From positions 67,602,722-67,666,721 of the forward strand of contig NC_080045.1 in NCBI RefSeq assembly GCF_012489685.1: DNA of 64,000 bases, read 5' to 3'. This stretch comes from Lotus japonicus. Lineage: Eukaryota; Streptophyta; Magnoliopsida; Fabales; Fabaceae. Made by a program: the position numbers and the translations under genes. Below are positions 1 to 13,459 of this stretch, piece by piece (the stretch's first letter is position 1; the number at the start of each line of letters is the position of its first letter). Below the pieces are notes generated by a model, which saw only the letters and a list, made by a program, of their open reading frames with translations, made no database searches and was not told the DNA's origin.

Positions 1-182
1 TTTGTCGAGCCTAACAATGTCAGAGAAAATTCGGGCCCACTCCGTGACTACCATCACTGCTCTTCTCTTCTCGGTGAGCTCAAAACACAACAACACTCAC
101 TCACTAGGGCTTCTGTTTTGCTCTCTCTACCTCCACGCAAACCGCATTGTAGCCGGCGGTGACTCAGTCATTCTGCCGGAGA
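1..182 (+). promoter_or_regulatory. 5' leader and proximal upstream DNA of the first callose synthase gene
   Basis: Only 182 bases precede the start codon, so most of the promoter lies outside the window. The stretch is rich in CT and CTC runs (around 60-135), as is common in plant 5' leaders. The ATGs at 17 and 159 lie upstream of the chosen start: the first opens a separate frame, the second is in frame with the CDS. No TATA box could be assigned. Confidence 0.4.
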
Positions 183-3100
183 ATGTCGTCGGAGCCGCAG
201 CCACCGCCGCAGAGGCGGATAACGCGGACGCAGACGACAGGGAACCTCGGAGAGGCGATATTCGACAGTGAGGTTGTGCCTTCCTCTCTCGTCGAGATTG
301 CGCCCATTCTCCGCGTGGCTAATGAGGTTGAGAAGACGCATCCAAGAGTTGCTTATCTCTGTGAGTTCATCTTACTTATCCTCCATGCAACCGCATTGCA
401 CAATGTGTTTCTATTTTGAGAGGGTTTGTGTTTCTCTTGCTCTTGCAGGTCGGTTCTACGCGTTCGAGAAAGCTCATAAGCTCGACCCGACTTCCAGTGG
501 TCGCGGTGTTCGGCAATTTAAGACCGCGCTTCTTCAACGTCTTGAAAGAGTAAGCATTTTGATCCATAGCTTCTAAGAATGCAAACTGTCAAATCTTCTT
601 ATTTAGTAACCTCTAGCTGTTATGTAATGATTGGAATCAATGTTGTCCCATTTTTGTTAGGAAAATGATCCAACATTGAAAGGAAGGGTAAAGAAGAGTG
701 ATGCTCGTGAGATGCAGAGTTTTTATCAGCATTACTACAAAAAATATATTCAAGCTTTGCAAAATGCTGCTGATAAAGCTGATCGGTACATTGTCTGGAT
801 AATGTGTAATATGATAAATATGTTCTGTGCCTGTTGTGTGACTAGAGTGTGTTTGTATTATTACTTTCAGTGCACAGCTTACCAAGGCATATCAGACTGC
901 TAATGTTCTTTTTGAGGTTTTGAAGGCTGTTAACTTGACACAGTCTATGGAAGTTGACCGTGAGGTAGTTTTTTCCTCACTTCCAAGTTCTCATCTTTCT
1001 ATTTGGTTTCCTCTTTTTATGTGTACCTTTAACCATATTTGAAATTAGTTGATTATAATAGAGTTCACTTTAAAATTTTGACCTTCACCTGTTACCGACT
1101 CATGGTTGGTTTTCTGTTCCCACTGTAACAGATTTTAGAGACTCAAGATAAGGTTGCTGAGAAGACTGAGATCTTAGTTCCTTATAATATTCTTCCTCTT
1201 GATCCTGATAGTGCAAACCAGGCAATAATGAGATTTCCTGAGGTACAATCTCGATTTTCATACATGTATTCCAAAAGTTCTGGTCACCCTCATCTTTTTT
1301 CTTCTACTTTCAATGAAAATAATTATTCACCTCTCTTAATAGATTCAAGCGGCTGTATTTGCTCTGCGTAACACTAGAGGCCTTGCTTGGCCTAAGGACT
1401 ACAAGAAAAAAAAAGATGAAGACATCCTGGATTGGCTTGGGGCAATGTTTGGGTTTCAGGTAAATTACAAACTTGAACTGGTAACTCTTTTATGTATTCT
1501 TTTAGTTGAACATCACTTATTTGTTACTAACAATCCAATTGGACTTGTTTGCCACCCTTTGTACAAATTATAGAAGCACAATGTGGTAAATCAGAGAGAG
1601 CATTTGATCTTACTGCTTGCAAATGTGCACATTAGACAATTTCCCAAGCCGGATCAACAGCCAAAGGTCAGGGTTTTACTTGGATAGTTGATACTTTGCT
1701 TTTTAACTCTCATTTTCATTTTTAATTTCTGTACTGAACATTGTGTTTTTCGTCTATTTTTTTAGTATTGAAGGTGCTTCCTTTCTAGTTTGTTAATTGT
1801 GATGTAGCAAGTAAAGCCTGTAATGTGTTTTTTAGGGTTTCACTATTATATTGAAGGAGGGTTCTGGAGAGGGGTGGATTAACACTTGATGATTTGATTT
1901 CTTGTGTTAAAATTGATCTATGATTGGTGATAAGATACCATACAGAAAGTTGTTTGTCTTTGGTTTCTGCTATAAATGGTTTCCATGCTGCAATTCATTT
2001 GTTAACGGACTTGAATGTTGTGCACCAGACATATATGGTTCTGTATATTCCCTTTTAATAGTAATATATCTTAACCAAGGAACCATAGTCAACAATTAAT
2101 ATTTTTTCTTTTCGTGTTATTTGCGTTAATCTAAGACTTATACTATTGTTTTCTAGTTGGATGAACGTGCACTGACAGAAGTGATGAAGAAACTTTTCAA
2201 GAATTACAAAAAATGGTGCAAGTATTTGGGTCGGAAGAGTAGCCTTTGGTGAGAGTTTCTTCTCTCATAATGTCCAACAGATATTGTAACTGCTTTCTTG
2301 CTAACTAGGATATCTTTGTTTAGCTCATATGGAGACTAAAAACATTTTAAACTTGTTTTCTATTTTAGTTCTACAGTTTATTCTATAAATTTAAATCATT
2401 ATATGATCTCTAAATTTAACAATGACTTCCAATTTTGAACCTGGATTCTCATCTGCAGCTTGTTTTAACTCTTGTTATCTAGCTAGCTTTCCTGAGAAGT
2501 ATATGCATATTTTAGCTTTTCATACAACATACCTTGTGGATGCATATTGCAGGTTGCCAACCATACAACAAGAAGTGCAGCAGCGTAAATTACTATACAT
2601 GGGTCTATATCTTCTAATATGGGGTGAAGCTGCTAACATAAGATTCATGCCAGAATGCCTGTGCTATATTTATCACCATGTAAGCTTTGCAATTTAAAGC
2701 AACCTGCGATTAAGGATGGCTGTTGGACTTTGACCTAATGGGTATCTAAAATATTAGGGAGTTTTAAGTCTTAACCTGATCAAACAGGTCTGTGATTAGG
2801 CTTATGTAATGACCTAAAAAATTTATAGGGTGGACATTGTGTTCACTCGCCTCATGCTCATAAAATATGTTTTCTGTTTTATAATTAGGATCAGGATTTG
2901 ATTTTTTTAGATATTTGTTAATTGATTTATATTTTGCATCTTTAATCATCAATGCTTTTTTTGTTAAAAAAAGAAATTAAACTGAAAGCATATTCCATTT
3001 AACTAAACACTGGTAATGGATCCAGGTTTGGATATAGACAACCATGTAAAAGTGGGACTTCTTAGTGCTAACCATTTTAGGAATGTTTTTATATCTCTAT

Positions 3101-6100
3101 CTCAATTATATACTTGTATTTGTCCTTATGGCTTGTTCATATGTTGACATTGTTGATACTGAATTGAAGTTTTTGAAAGGAACCTACTGCTTTGTTGAAT
3201 ATTGACATAGTGATATTTTTGACGGTGCATCTTGTAGATGGCTTTTGAATTGTATGGTATGCTTGCTGGTAATGTTAGTCCAATGACGGGAGAGAATGTC
3301 AAACCCGCCTATGGAGGTGAAGAGGAGGCCTTCCTAAGGAAAGTTGTAACTCCTATATATAATGTGATTGCTAAGGTGCTTGCTTCTGTCATTGTTTTTT
3401 TCTTCTTTTATGTTTGTTAGCTCACACGAGACACTTGTATGTTATACACTATATTGATAATTGATGATCAATCTATACGACTACGAGACATCTGTATCTC
3501 ATAAAATATTGATGTTCGCTTTGCTCAAAAGGAAGCTGAACGAAGCAAAAAGGGGAGGTCAAAGCATTCAGAATGGAGGAACTATGATGATTTAGATGAA
3601 TATTTCTGGTATAATTTTCTGATTCTCTATTTACGTTTTGTCTTTTCTGTTTCATTGTTAATTTGTTATACATGTCTGATATTATATCTTAATGAATATT
3701 CAGGTCAGCTGATTGTTTTCGGCTTGGTTGGCCAATGCGTGCAGATGCTGATTTCTTTTGCCTGCCAGTTGAGCAGCTAAATTTTGATAAATCTAACGTA
3801 AGCATTGATTATGGCAGAGAACTTCTTTGACTTTGTTTACTATTATAAGATTTTTTTCTTCTCAATATTGGCTCGTGTTGATTCGAGGGATTATATATTA
3901 TGGCAGGATAACAAGCCAGCTAACAGGGACAAATGGGTTGGAAAGGTCAATTTTGTTGAGATCAGGTCATTTTGGCATATTTTTCGAAGTTTTGATCGCA
4001 TGTGGGGTTTTTTCATTCTGTGCTTACAGGTAATGAATATTTTCTATTTTGTGTTGCCCTTATCCCTCCACTTGAGTGATTTTTCCCTTTAATGCCTTGC
4101 AAAATAAGATGCATTTCTGAAAGAGCCAATTTGTCACTAGGCAATGATTATTGTTGCTTGGAATGGATCTGGGGATCCAGGTGCAATCTTTTATGGTGAT
4201 GTTTTCAAGAAGGTGCTTAGCGTATTTATAACAGCGGCTATATTAAAGCTTGGGCAAGGTATGTAGCATCCAATTTTACATTGGCGTAGTGTGATCCATA
4301 TAGCCGGTCTCACTTAGTGGGATAAGATTTTTGCTGTTCTTGTTGTTGGATTCATCATCCAATGCATTTGTACATTCCTTTAGATGAATACGATTATCTT
4401 GTTAATGTGACTGCATTATGCTGTAACTGAAATGTCCCACAATTATCTGCAAATTTCTTTGGCATTATATGAAGTGCAGGTTGCTTATGTTATCTTTGCT
4501 TATTTTATGTTCACGTGAGCAGCTATTCTGGATGTGATCCTCAGTTGGAAAGCACAACGGAGTATGTCAATGCATGTTAAGTTAAGATACATTCTGAAAG
4601 TTGTTTCAGCTGCAGCATGGGTGATTGTTCTATCAGTTACTTTTGCATATACTTGGGACAATCCTCCTGGCTTTGCTCAAACCATCCAAAGTTGGTTTGG
4701 AAGCAATTCAAGTTCGCCTTCAATGTTTATTATGGCTGTTATTGTATACCTGTCACCAAATATGCTAGCTGCCGTGTTGTTTCTCTTCCCACTCATCCGT
4801 CGTTTTCTTGAGAGGTCGAACTATAGGATTGTGATGCTAATGATGTGGTGGTCACAGGTAGGTGACACGGCAACCCTGTTTTCTATATCTTTTAGTTTGG
4901 TCTACCAAACAAAAGATTCTGTGCCATTCTAACTGATTTACAAAATTTAACTTGGTGATTTTGATGCTTTATTTGTAATTGGCAGCCTCGCCTTTACATT
5001 GGTAGGGGGATGCATGAGAGCGCATTTTCCCTTTTCAAGTATGAATCTTGAGTTTAAAAAGTTTCTCCTTGTTGTGAATAGTGTTATTTTCCTCGGAATC
5101 TGATCTCTCAACATTTTTTATTTATTTATAATCCAGGTACACAATGTTTTGGGTTCTCCTTATAATTACAAAGTTAGCATTCAGTTACTATATAGAGGTG
5201 ATTCATTTTCATTCATGACTTTTGGATAAGTCTGTAACCACTGCCTTTTCATATTCACTTCCAAAATTTCCCACAATTGTCAGATTGAATATCTGCAACT
5301 TTTTAAAATAATCAATTAACATAACTTCTTACTACAGATAAAACCTTTGGTGGGACCTACAAAAGCTATCATGAGTGTAAAAATCTCAACTTTCCAGTGG
5401 CATGAATTCTTTCCCCATGGTAGTAAGCTTGAACACATTAGATTTTCAAATTATTCCATTCTTTCACAGATGAATTAATAAGTTATGTGCTTTGCAGCTC
5501 GAAATAATCTTGGTGTTGTAGTTGCACTTTGGGCTCCGATTATTCTGGTATGTGTTTAGATTATATCTTCTCCTTTTACTCTATATCTCACATTATGACC
5601 CATGTGCTTTTTCCCTTTTTAGGTATATTTCATGGATACCCAGATTTGGTATGCCATATTCTCTACTTTATTTGGTGGTATTTATGGGGCATTCCGTCGC
5701 CTTGGTGAGGTTAGCGAATCTCTTTTTTATTGATTTATTTTGGATCTATAGTTTTTGTTGCTTATATATTATTAGCATGTTATGAACGGACTTTGGTGGG
5801 AAGTCTAAAGTTGCAGGAATGTATTTTTTCATGCTAAAAGTTCTTATTCTTTTACTCCTTTCCTCTGTACCCCTTCTTCTCCGAATGTTGGGCAGTTCTT
5901 CAAGTTCAAACAATATAGTGACCGTATTCTTTCCTAAACGTTTCTATTTCAAGTTATATTTATCAACTGTATTGAATTGTTGTAAAAGCAATTTAAGTTT
6001 CCTTCCTACGGCTCTAAGTAAGTGATCATGGTTGTCATTGGTTTTTGAATTATTATGCTTATATGCTGTGCATTTGAGAACTTCGTGGAGTGGCTTGTAT

Positions 6101-8483
6101 ATTTATTCTCAAAATTGTATATAATGAAGTTCATTTTGCTTCACAATTCTGATTGAAATACGTAGCATCTTTAGTGTGTTCCTGATATTGGTCCCTTGTT
6201 GCCTGCTTTTTAATATCAGGTATTCTTTTTCAAACCCTGGTAATTATTTTATTGTCTACTGATTCCAGATAAGGACCCTAGGAATGCTTAGATCTCGTTT
6301 TGAATCATTACCTGGTGCCTTTAATGCCTGTTTGATCCCAGAAGAAACGAGTGAGCCAAGGAAAAAAGGATTCAAAGCCACTTTGTCTCGTAGATTTGAT
6401 CAGGTTAATTAATTTACAATCACAATCTTGAGCTGGTGATTAGAAGTTGGAGCATTTTTACTTCAAATTTATGTTAGCTTGTTGTTACAGATCCCATCTA
6501 ACAAAGGAAAAGAAGCTGCAAGATTTGCTCAACTGTGGAACCAAATAATCACTAGTTTTAGAGAGGAAGATCTGATCAGTGATAGGTGATCTGCAGGATA
6601 CATTTGTGTTTGTGGGTCTTATTCTTTTCTCTTAGATATAATTTTTTACTGTGGTGTGCTGAGGTGCTTTTATTGTTCAGGGAAATGAACCTTTTGCTTG
6701 TCCCTTATTGGGCTGATCGTGAGCTGGACATGATACAGTGGCCACCATTTCTACTTGCTAGCAAGGTTTACTTATTTGAGTTTTTTTTTTTTTAAATTTT
6801 TTATCTACCTTTACTTTCGCTTAACAATCCTGTATCTGCTTTTGTAGATTCCAATTGCATTGGATATGGCTAAGGATAGCAACGGAAAGGATAGAGATCT
6901 GAAAAAAAGAATTGAGGCTGACAGCTATATGTCTTGTGCTGTTCGGGAATGCTATGCTTCATTTAAAAGCATTGTTAAGTACTTGGTTCAAGGGGATCGC
7001 GAGAAACAGTATGTTTCCCAGAGCATATAATGCAATTGTTTATGTGTGTAGGAGTACTTTCTGAGTGACCTTCCTTGTTTGCTATGTTGATCCAAATAAT
7101 ACCACATCATAAATGTTCTGAATTCTAAGCTGTTCATTTATCTAAAATCTGTGTGAAAATTTGTTGGCACCTTTCATTTCAGGGTTATAGAATACATTTT
7201 CTCTGAGGTAGACAATCATATTGAAGCTGGTGACCTAATAAGTGAATTCAGGCTGAGTGCACTTCCTAGCCTCTATGAGCAATTTGTTGAGCTAATCAAA
7301 TATTTGGTAATGTTTAAACAATTTTATGAAATTAACATTTCTGTTTGTAATTTTTAACATGTCAAAATCTTATCCAGCTTTTTATTTATTGCAGTTAGAC
7401 AATAAGCCTGAATACAGGGACCAAGTTGTGATTCTGTTCCAAGACATGCTGGAGGTGGTGACAAGAGATATAATGATGGAGGATCATATATTCAGGTAAT
7501 GATACATAAGTCCAAATGTCTATACAGTCTACATCTTCAAAGGGTCTTCTTCCTTCTGTGATTATGATTGTATATCATACTATCATTTTGCTTGATAGCT
7601 TGGTAGATTCTATCCATGGTGGACCTGGGCATGATGGGATGCTTCTTCTTGAGCAACAGCACCAGTTATTTGCATCTGAAGGGGCTATCAGGTTTCCGAT
7701 TGAACCAGTCACAGAAGCTTGGACGGAGAAGGTTTGCTACTAATTAAGTCGTTCTGATGAGAATTTGAGTAGTGAACTCTATATCTGATGGCCTGTTTAT
7801 ATTTTCCTTTTAAATTGTAGATAAAACGGCTTTACTTGCTGCTTACTACAAAAGAATCAGCAATGGATGTACCATCTAACTTGGAAGCCAAAAGGCGCAT
7901 TTCTTTTTTCTCAAATTCACTGTTTATGGATATGCCTACAGCACCCAAAGTTCGCAATATGCTTTCATTTTCGTAAGCTTTCTTTTAGTCCTATATTTTT
8001 CCATGCTTTTCACATGAAACTTGTGAACCAGTTAAGTTAAAATTAGCAGTGACTACTTACAAAATGTAATATGCATTATCTTAATATATTCCTTTTAGTG
8101 GAGTAATTTTATTTTTTCTCTATGGATTTTGTAGGGTTTTAACACCATACTACACAGAAGAGGTTCTATTTTCCTTGCGCGAGCTGGAATCACCCAATGA
8201 AGATGGTGTTTCAATACTCTTCTACTTGCAGAAGATCTTTCCAGGTGTTTATCCTTTCCCATCAATCACTTTGTTGAATAAATGTCAAAGTTCAAGTGGT
8301 GGGTATCAATGCATGCCTTGGTACTTTTTGGTTATCAGATGAATGGAACAACTTTCTTCAGCGAGTAAATTGTTTGAGTGAGGAGGAACTTAAAGGGAAT
8401 GAATCTGACGAGTTAGAAGAAGAACTTCGTCAGTGGGCATCATACCGCGGCCAAACTTTGACCCGAACTGGTTCCACCCCTTC

Positions 8484-8525
<42 letters not shown>

Positions 8526-11500
8526 TATATACATATATATATATATATATCTTAATGCTCACAAACACTTATTTATGTGCAAACTCGAGTGCTTAAGTTC
8601 CTGTACAATTATGTCCTATCCTCAGAAAATCAGCTGTGTATTACACTATTACTTATCACTGATTGATTGAAGTATTGGTACTGATGCAGTGAGAGGAATG
8701 ATGTACTACAGAAAAGCTTTGGAGCTCCAGGCTTTTCTTGATATGGCCAAAGATGAAGGTGACTGTTCCTTCTTTGGGAATGATTAAATATAATTTATTA
8801 GCTGTTTCTCATTTGATTGTGAATTTAATAATCGATCAAACTTGTTGCTTTTTTTTTGATAGGCAAATGTTAGTTGTTAGAAATGTTAGTAAATTAATCC
8901 CTCCTCCGGGTTCGAACCCGGGACCCTTCACCCTTTACCCCACCCAACCCTTATGTCCCTAGCTCTTACCACTTGAGCTATCCTTCGGGGACGATCAAAC
9001 TTGTTGCTTGAAACTTTTTTTATTGAGTTTTTCTGAATTAAATGAAATGAATGTGCAGATTTGATGGAAGGCTACAAAGCCATAGAAAATTCAGACGATA
9101 ACTCAAGGGGTGAAAGGTCATTGTGGTCACAATGTCAAGCAGTAGCTGATATGAAATTCTCATATGTGGTGTCATGCCAGCAATATGGGATTGACAAGCG
9201 ATCTGGCGCTGCTCGTGCACAAGACATACTGAGGCTTATGACAAGGTTATTGGCCAAGATTAATAGTACGGGCCATTATGTTTGCTACCTACTAATTAGT
9301 TTGTACCTTTTCACTTGGCAGATATCCTTCACTTCGAGTTGCCTATATTGATGAGGTAGAGGAACCTAGCAAAGAGAGGCCGAAAAAAATCAACAAGGTT
9401 TATTACTCTTGCTTGGTGAAGGCTGTGCCAAAATCCAGTAGTCCTTCTGAGACAGAGCCTACACAATATTTGGACCAAGTATGTGGATTTTGATAAATGA
9501 AGGATGTAAATAATTCTTACTTTCTTTTTGCTTCTAGTAATTTGTTTGATAGACCAATGTTTTAGGGTTTGACTAGGGCTAGCAAACCTTGTGTGTGTGC
9601 ACACACACACACACACATATTTGTACTACTAATCCATTCACGTATCTTCACTCAACGGCGTAAGCTTTTAGGCTAGTTGGTTCATGAGATGGTATCCATA
9701 CATCTACCATGTAGTCTAGAGTTCCATTGTTGCTACTCTCATTCTTCTAATAAAATGTTTAAGCCCAAGTTAGGTGGGTGTGTGCATTGTCCACATTTTA
9801 AGGCTGAAGGGATTTGCGAGAGGTGATGTGTTAGAATTATAATATAAAATTATTCATGTGTCTTCACTCAACAACTTGAGCTTTTCGGGTCATTGGTTCA
9901 TGACAAGCTATATTATTGCCATCAAATTAAATAGACTTAATGACGTGAACTGCTTCTTAAGCCCACCTTCTTTCCACCCTTCATAATATTTCATTTATCA
10001 TTCATCTACAATGCGGTGGCTCATACTCTGTGTTTGATTTTCTTAATCAGGTCATATATAAAATAAAGCTTCCTGGGCCAGCTATATTGGGTGAGGGTAA
10101 ACCTGAGAATCAGAACCATGCTATTATTTTCACACGTGGAGAAGGCTTGCAAACAATAGATATGAATCAGGTATAATACTTTCATGACTGGAACACAAAT
10201 TGTAAGGTCTGATATTATTCCATGTGATTAAGTTGCCTCTTTTATAGGATAACTACATGGAAGAAGCTTTAAAAATGAGAAATTTGTTGCAAGAATTTCT
10301 GAAGAAGCATGACGGTGTGAGATTCCCCAGTATTCTTGGACTTAGGGAGCATATATTCACTGGAAGGTAAAGGCTTTTTGTTCTATCTTTGATTTTGTAC
10401 CACTTCAAGAAAATAAATTATTTTGCAACTAACGTTCATAATTTATGTTCCTGACTATTGTTTTGCTCTGAGGTTTCAGTGTTTCTTCTCTTGCATGGTT
10501 TATGTCTAATCAAGAGACAAGTTTTGTGACAATTGGTCAGAGATTGTTGGCTAATCCACTGAGGTAAGTTCTCATTCTTGTTCTTGTCTCTATGTTTCGT
10601 TTTTGGTAGTTAAAAGAGGCCTATGGCTTAGAAGAGGAGTGGGAGAAATAAGGGTCTGTCTGAGGGAGAGAAAAAAGTGTGTGGCTTGTCAACTGGTCCT
10701 GGTCCTGGTGGGCTTTGAGTGCAGGACCATATAAAACCTGAAGTCTAATGACATGGGTAGTGACCGGTGAACAAAAGTCTTAATCATGCTCCTAGGATAA
10801 CTTATATATGTTTGAGCAACTTAGTACACACAAAATATTACTCTTTAACACACCCCTCAACCATGGATGTTAATTGTGGATAGCTTCTGTCAAATATAAT
10901 CTACGTTTTTTGACAAAGTACTTCAGTAAATAGATCTTCTTGCTACTGTTGTTGGATCCCGGTACACATTATATAGAAAAACCATAAAATAAGTAAGTCC
11001 CTGCTGAAGCTATACACCAACATAGAGACACTGAATATGCAAAATAAAGGAAAACGTAGTACTAACTGATCAGTGCCTTTAAATAATCTTTGATAACCAA
11101 GTTGGTATACTTAGTTCTATGTTTCTTGGGCTTCATGAAACTAATTTTCTCCATTTGTGCTTTCATTGATGATTATTGAAATGTTTAATCTGCTTTCGTC
11201 TTATATGCTTATGTAGAGTTCGCTTCCACTATGGTCACCCTGATGTTTTTGATCGGCTTTTTCACCTCACAAGAGGGGGTGTCAGCAAAGCCTCCAAGGT
11301 TATAAACTTGAGCGAAGATATCTTTGCTGGTAAAGTGATGTCCAATTCTTATTTGCCTTTGGTTGATACGTATCTTAATTGGCATTTTTTTGGGGTGGTA
11401 CTATCTTCATTTGAATTTTATCATGTTATTTGCAGGCTTCAACTCTACACTTCGTGAAGGAAATGTTACTCATCATGAGTACATACAAGTTGGGAAAGGG

Positions 11501-13459
11501 AGAGATGTGGGTCTCAACCAGATTTCTATGTTTGAAGCAAAGATAGCTAATGGCAACGGAGAGCAAACACTGAGTCGAGATGTGTACCGACTTGGGCACC
11601 GTTTTGACTTCTTCAGAATGTTGTCCTGTTATTTCACCACAATTGGGTTTTACTTCAGTACACTTGTATGTTTCCACCAAAGTTAATTCTTATTTAATTC
11701 TTTTTTCACAGGCTTCTCTGAACCGTTTTCTTGTACTCTTTTATGCTTGAGCAGGTAACTGTTCTGACTGTATATGTATTCCTCTATGGTCGCCTTTATC
11801 TCGTCCTTAGTGGGCTTGAAGAAGGTTTGAGTACACAAAAAGCCATTCGAGACAATAAGCCTCTTCAAGTGGCTCTTGCCTCTCAGTCCTTTGTTCAAAT
11901 TGGGTTTTTGATGGCTTTGCCTATGTTGATGGAAATTGGCTTGGAAAGGGGTTTCCGAACTGCACTTAGTGAGTTCATATTAATGCAGTTGCAGCTTGCA
12001 CCAGTTTTCTTCACATTTTCACTTGGGACAAAGACTCATTATTATGGTAGGACATTGCTTCATGGAGGTGCAAAATATAGAGCTACGGGTCGGGGGTTTG
12101 TGGTTTTCCATGCTAAATTTGCTGACAACTATAGACTATACTCCCGTAGCCACTTTGTCAAGGGTATTGAGCTCATGGTTTTGCTTATTGTATACCAAAT
12201 TTTTGGTCATACTTATAGAAGTGGGGTTGCATATCTTTTGATTACAATATCGATGTGGTTTATGGTTGGGACCTGGCTTTATGCTCCCTTCTTGTTCAAT
12301 CCTTCTGGGTTTGAGTGGCAAAAGATTGTTGATGATTGGACCGATTGGAATAAATGGATTAGCGTCCGAGGTGGTATAGGTGTACCATCTGAAAAAAGTT
12401 GGGAATCCTGGTGGGAAGAGGAACAAGAGCATCTCCAATATTCAGGAATGCGCGGAATCATAGCTGAGATATTGTTATCTTTGCGGTTTTTTATCTATCA
12501 GTATGGTCTTGTTTATCACTTGAACTTTACGAAAAAAACACAAAAAAGTTTTCTGGTAAGTGTTTACCTGTTTTTCCCTTTTTCCAACTATATATCTCAC
12601 TTTTATTATTTGGCATAATGAACGGATATCTTTTTCTTGGTGACAGATCTATGGCATATCATGGTTGGTGATCTTTCTAATACTATTTGTAATGAAGGTT
12701 AGTAGCAAGTTATTTTGTTCATAACGCATTCTTAAGACAAACATTATGGGCTGAAACTTAGTGCCCTGCTCATTGGCTGCACATGTGGTAGGGTGTCACA
12801 TATTATTTAGCAATGGAAGAAATCGATTGTTCTCTTTCTTGCCCGTGCAGATCATGTTAAAATCCTTAAATACGTCAACATTACTTTCTTATTAACCAAA
12901 TTTCTGCTATCTTATTTTCTTTTTCCATGTCTCAGACGGTGTCTGTTGGGAGACGAAAATTCAGTGCAGATTTTCAACTTGTCTTCCGGTTAATCAAGGG
13001 AATGATATTCGTGGCTTTTGTCTCGATTCTAGTCACCATGATTGCCCTTCCTCACATGACAATGCAGGACATAATTGTTTGCATTCTTGCGTTCATGCCT
13101 ACTGGTTGGGGGATGCTACAGGTGAATGCTCTTTTTCCTTTTATAGTCATTTAGTAAAAGTTTGTTATTTTGGAATGAGATGCTATAATGTCTTCGTTTT
13201 CCTTTTGCAGATTGCACAAGCATTAAAGCCTCTAGTACGCCGAGCTGGATTTTGGGGATCAGTAAAAACTCTGGCCCGTGGTTATGAGGTTGTGATGGGT
13301 TTGCTTTTGTTCACTCCAGTTGCCTTCCTGGCTTGGTTTCCTTTTGTTTCAGAATTTCAGACCCGCATGCTGTTCAACCAAGCTTTCAGCCGAGGTTTGC
13401 AAATTTCTCGTATCCTTGGAGGCCAAAGGAAGGGACGCTCTTCTCGCAACAAGGAATAG
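183..13459 (+). CDS. CALS3-like: Callose synthase, CALS1/2/3 group (42 coding exons, ~1,949 aa)
   Basis: A plasma-membrane 1,3-beta-glucan (callose) synthase that polymerises UDP-glucose; relatives act at plasmodesmata, cell plates and wounds. The start is at 183 ([12 protein letters not shown]); an upstream in-frame ATG at 159 is less like the family. Exons: 183-360, 449-549, 661-785, 871-964, 1132-1242, 1343-1459, 1574-1666, 2157-2248, 2553-2679, 3238-3375, 3532-3608, 3704-3797, 3907-4029, 4141-4258, 4523-4857, 4986-5038, 5137-5197, 5338-5419, 5498-5547, 5623-5709, 6269-6403, 6491-6585, 6681-6765, 6848-7008, 7183-7306, 7395-7495, 7599-7731, 7821-7972, 8135-8244, 8339-8470, 8690-8758, 9059-9245, 9322-9478, 10051-10170, 10248-10366, 10480-10563, 11217-11329, 11436-11665, 11755-12555, 12647-12697, 12936-13121, 13211-13459. 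All junctions are GT-AG and the frame closes. N-terminal Vta1-like and FKS1 regions come first, then membrane helices, the cytosolic glucan synthase domain ([31 protein letters not shown]) and C-terminal helices. No inactivating change was seen. Assignment within CALS1-3 is uncertain. Confidence 0.95.
4288..4352 (+). mobile_element. LINE (L1-type) 3' end fragment in intron 14 of gene 1
   Basis: The sequence CCATATAGCCGGTCTCACTT, then AGTGGGATAAG and an imperfect (TTG)n tail, matches the typical 3' terminus of plant L1 LINEs. A longer copy of the same terminus is at 49005-49351. Only about 65 bp remain, so this is a 5'-truncated insertion. No target duplication was resolved. Confidence 0.6.
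8483..8550. repeat. Compound microsatellite (TC)n-(TA)n in intron 30 of gene 1
   Basis: About twelve TC units run directly into about twenty TA/AT units with a small interruption near 8525. It starts just after the donor site at 8471 and should be length-polymorphic. Confidence 0.9.
8851..8991 (-). mobile_element. tRNA-derived SINE with 18-bp target site duplication
   Basis: Read on the minus strand it begins with a tRNA-like head carrying an A box (TAGCTCAAGTGGTAAGAGCT) and a perfect B box (GGTTCGAACCC) at about 8907-8917. It ends in an A-tract, seen as the T-run at 8851-8857. The identical 18-mer CGATCAAACTTGTTGCTT lies on both sides, at 8833-8850 and 8992-9009, as a perfect target duplication. 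It sits in intron 31 of gene 1, about 70 bp before the next exon. The perfect duplication points to a young insertion. It is not a functional tRNA because no acceptor stem can form. Confidence 0.9.
9593..9617. repeat. (TG)n/(CA)n microsatellite
   Basis: A short GTGTGTGTG tract is followed by a CACACA tract in intron 33 of gene 1, giving a small self-complementary dinucleotide repeat. Confidence 0.8.
9633..9915. repeat. Degenerate LTR-like direct repeats in intron 33 of gene 1
   Basis: Two related segments (about 9636-9700 and 9853-9912) share the pattern ATTCAYGTRTCTTCACTCAA, then CTTGAGCTTTT-like and GGTTCATGA sequence. They are about 217 bp apart. The first ends in ATGGTATCCA, close to the TGGTATCAGA primer-binding motif, so they are probably remnants of a small LTR element. 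No ends or target duplication were resolved. Confidence 0.45.

Noticed and set aside
8890..8990. tRNA gene candidate (intact A and B boxes on the minus strand)
   Set aside because: No acceptor or anticodon stems pair properly; it is followed by an A-tail and flanked by an 18-bp target duplication, so it is a SINE.
10620..10900. Retroelement fragment in intron 36 of gene 1
   Set aside because: ACACACCCCTCAACC resembles a polypurine tract complement, but no LTR ends, primer-binding site or coding remnant could be found.
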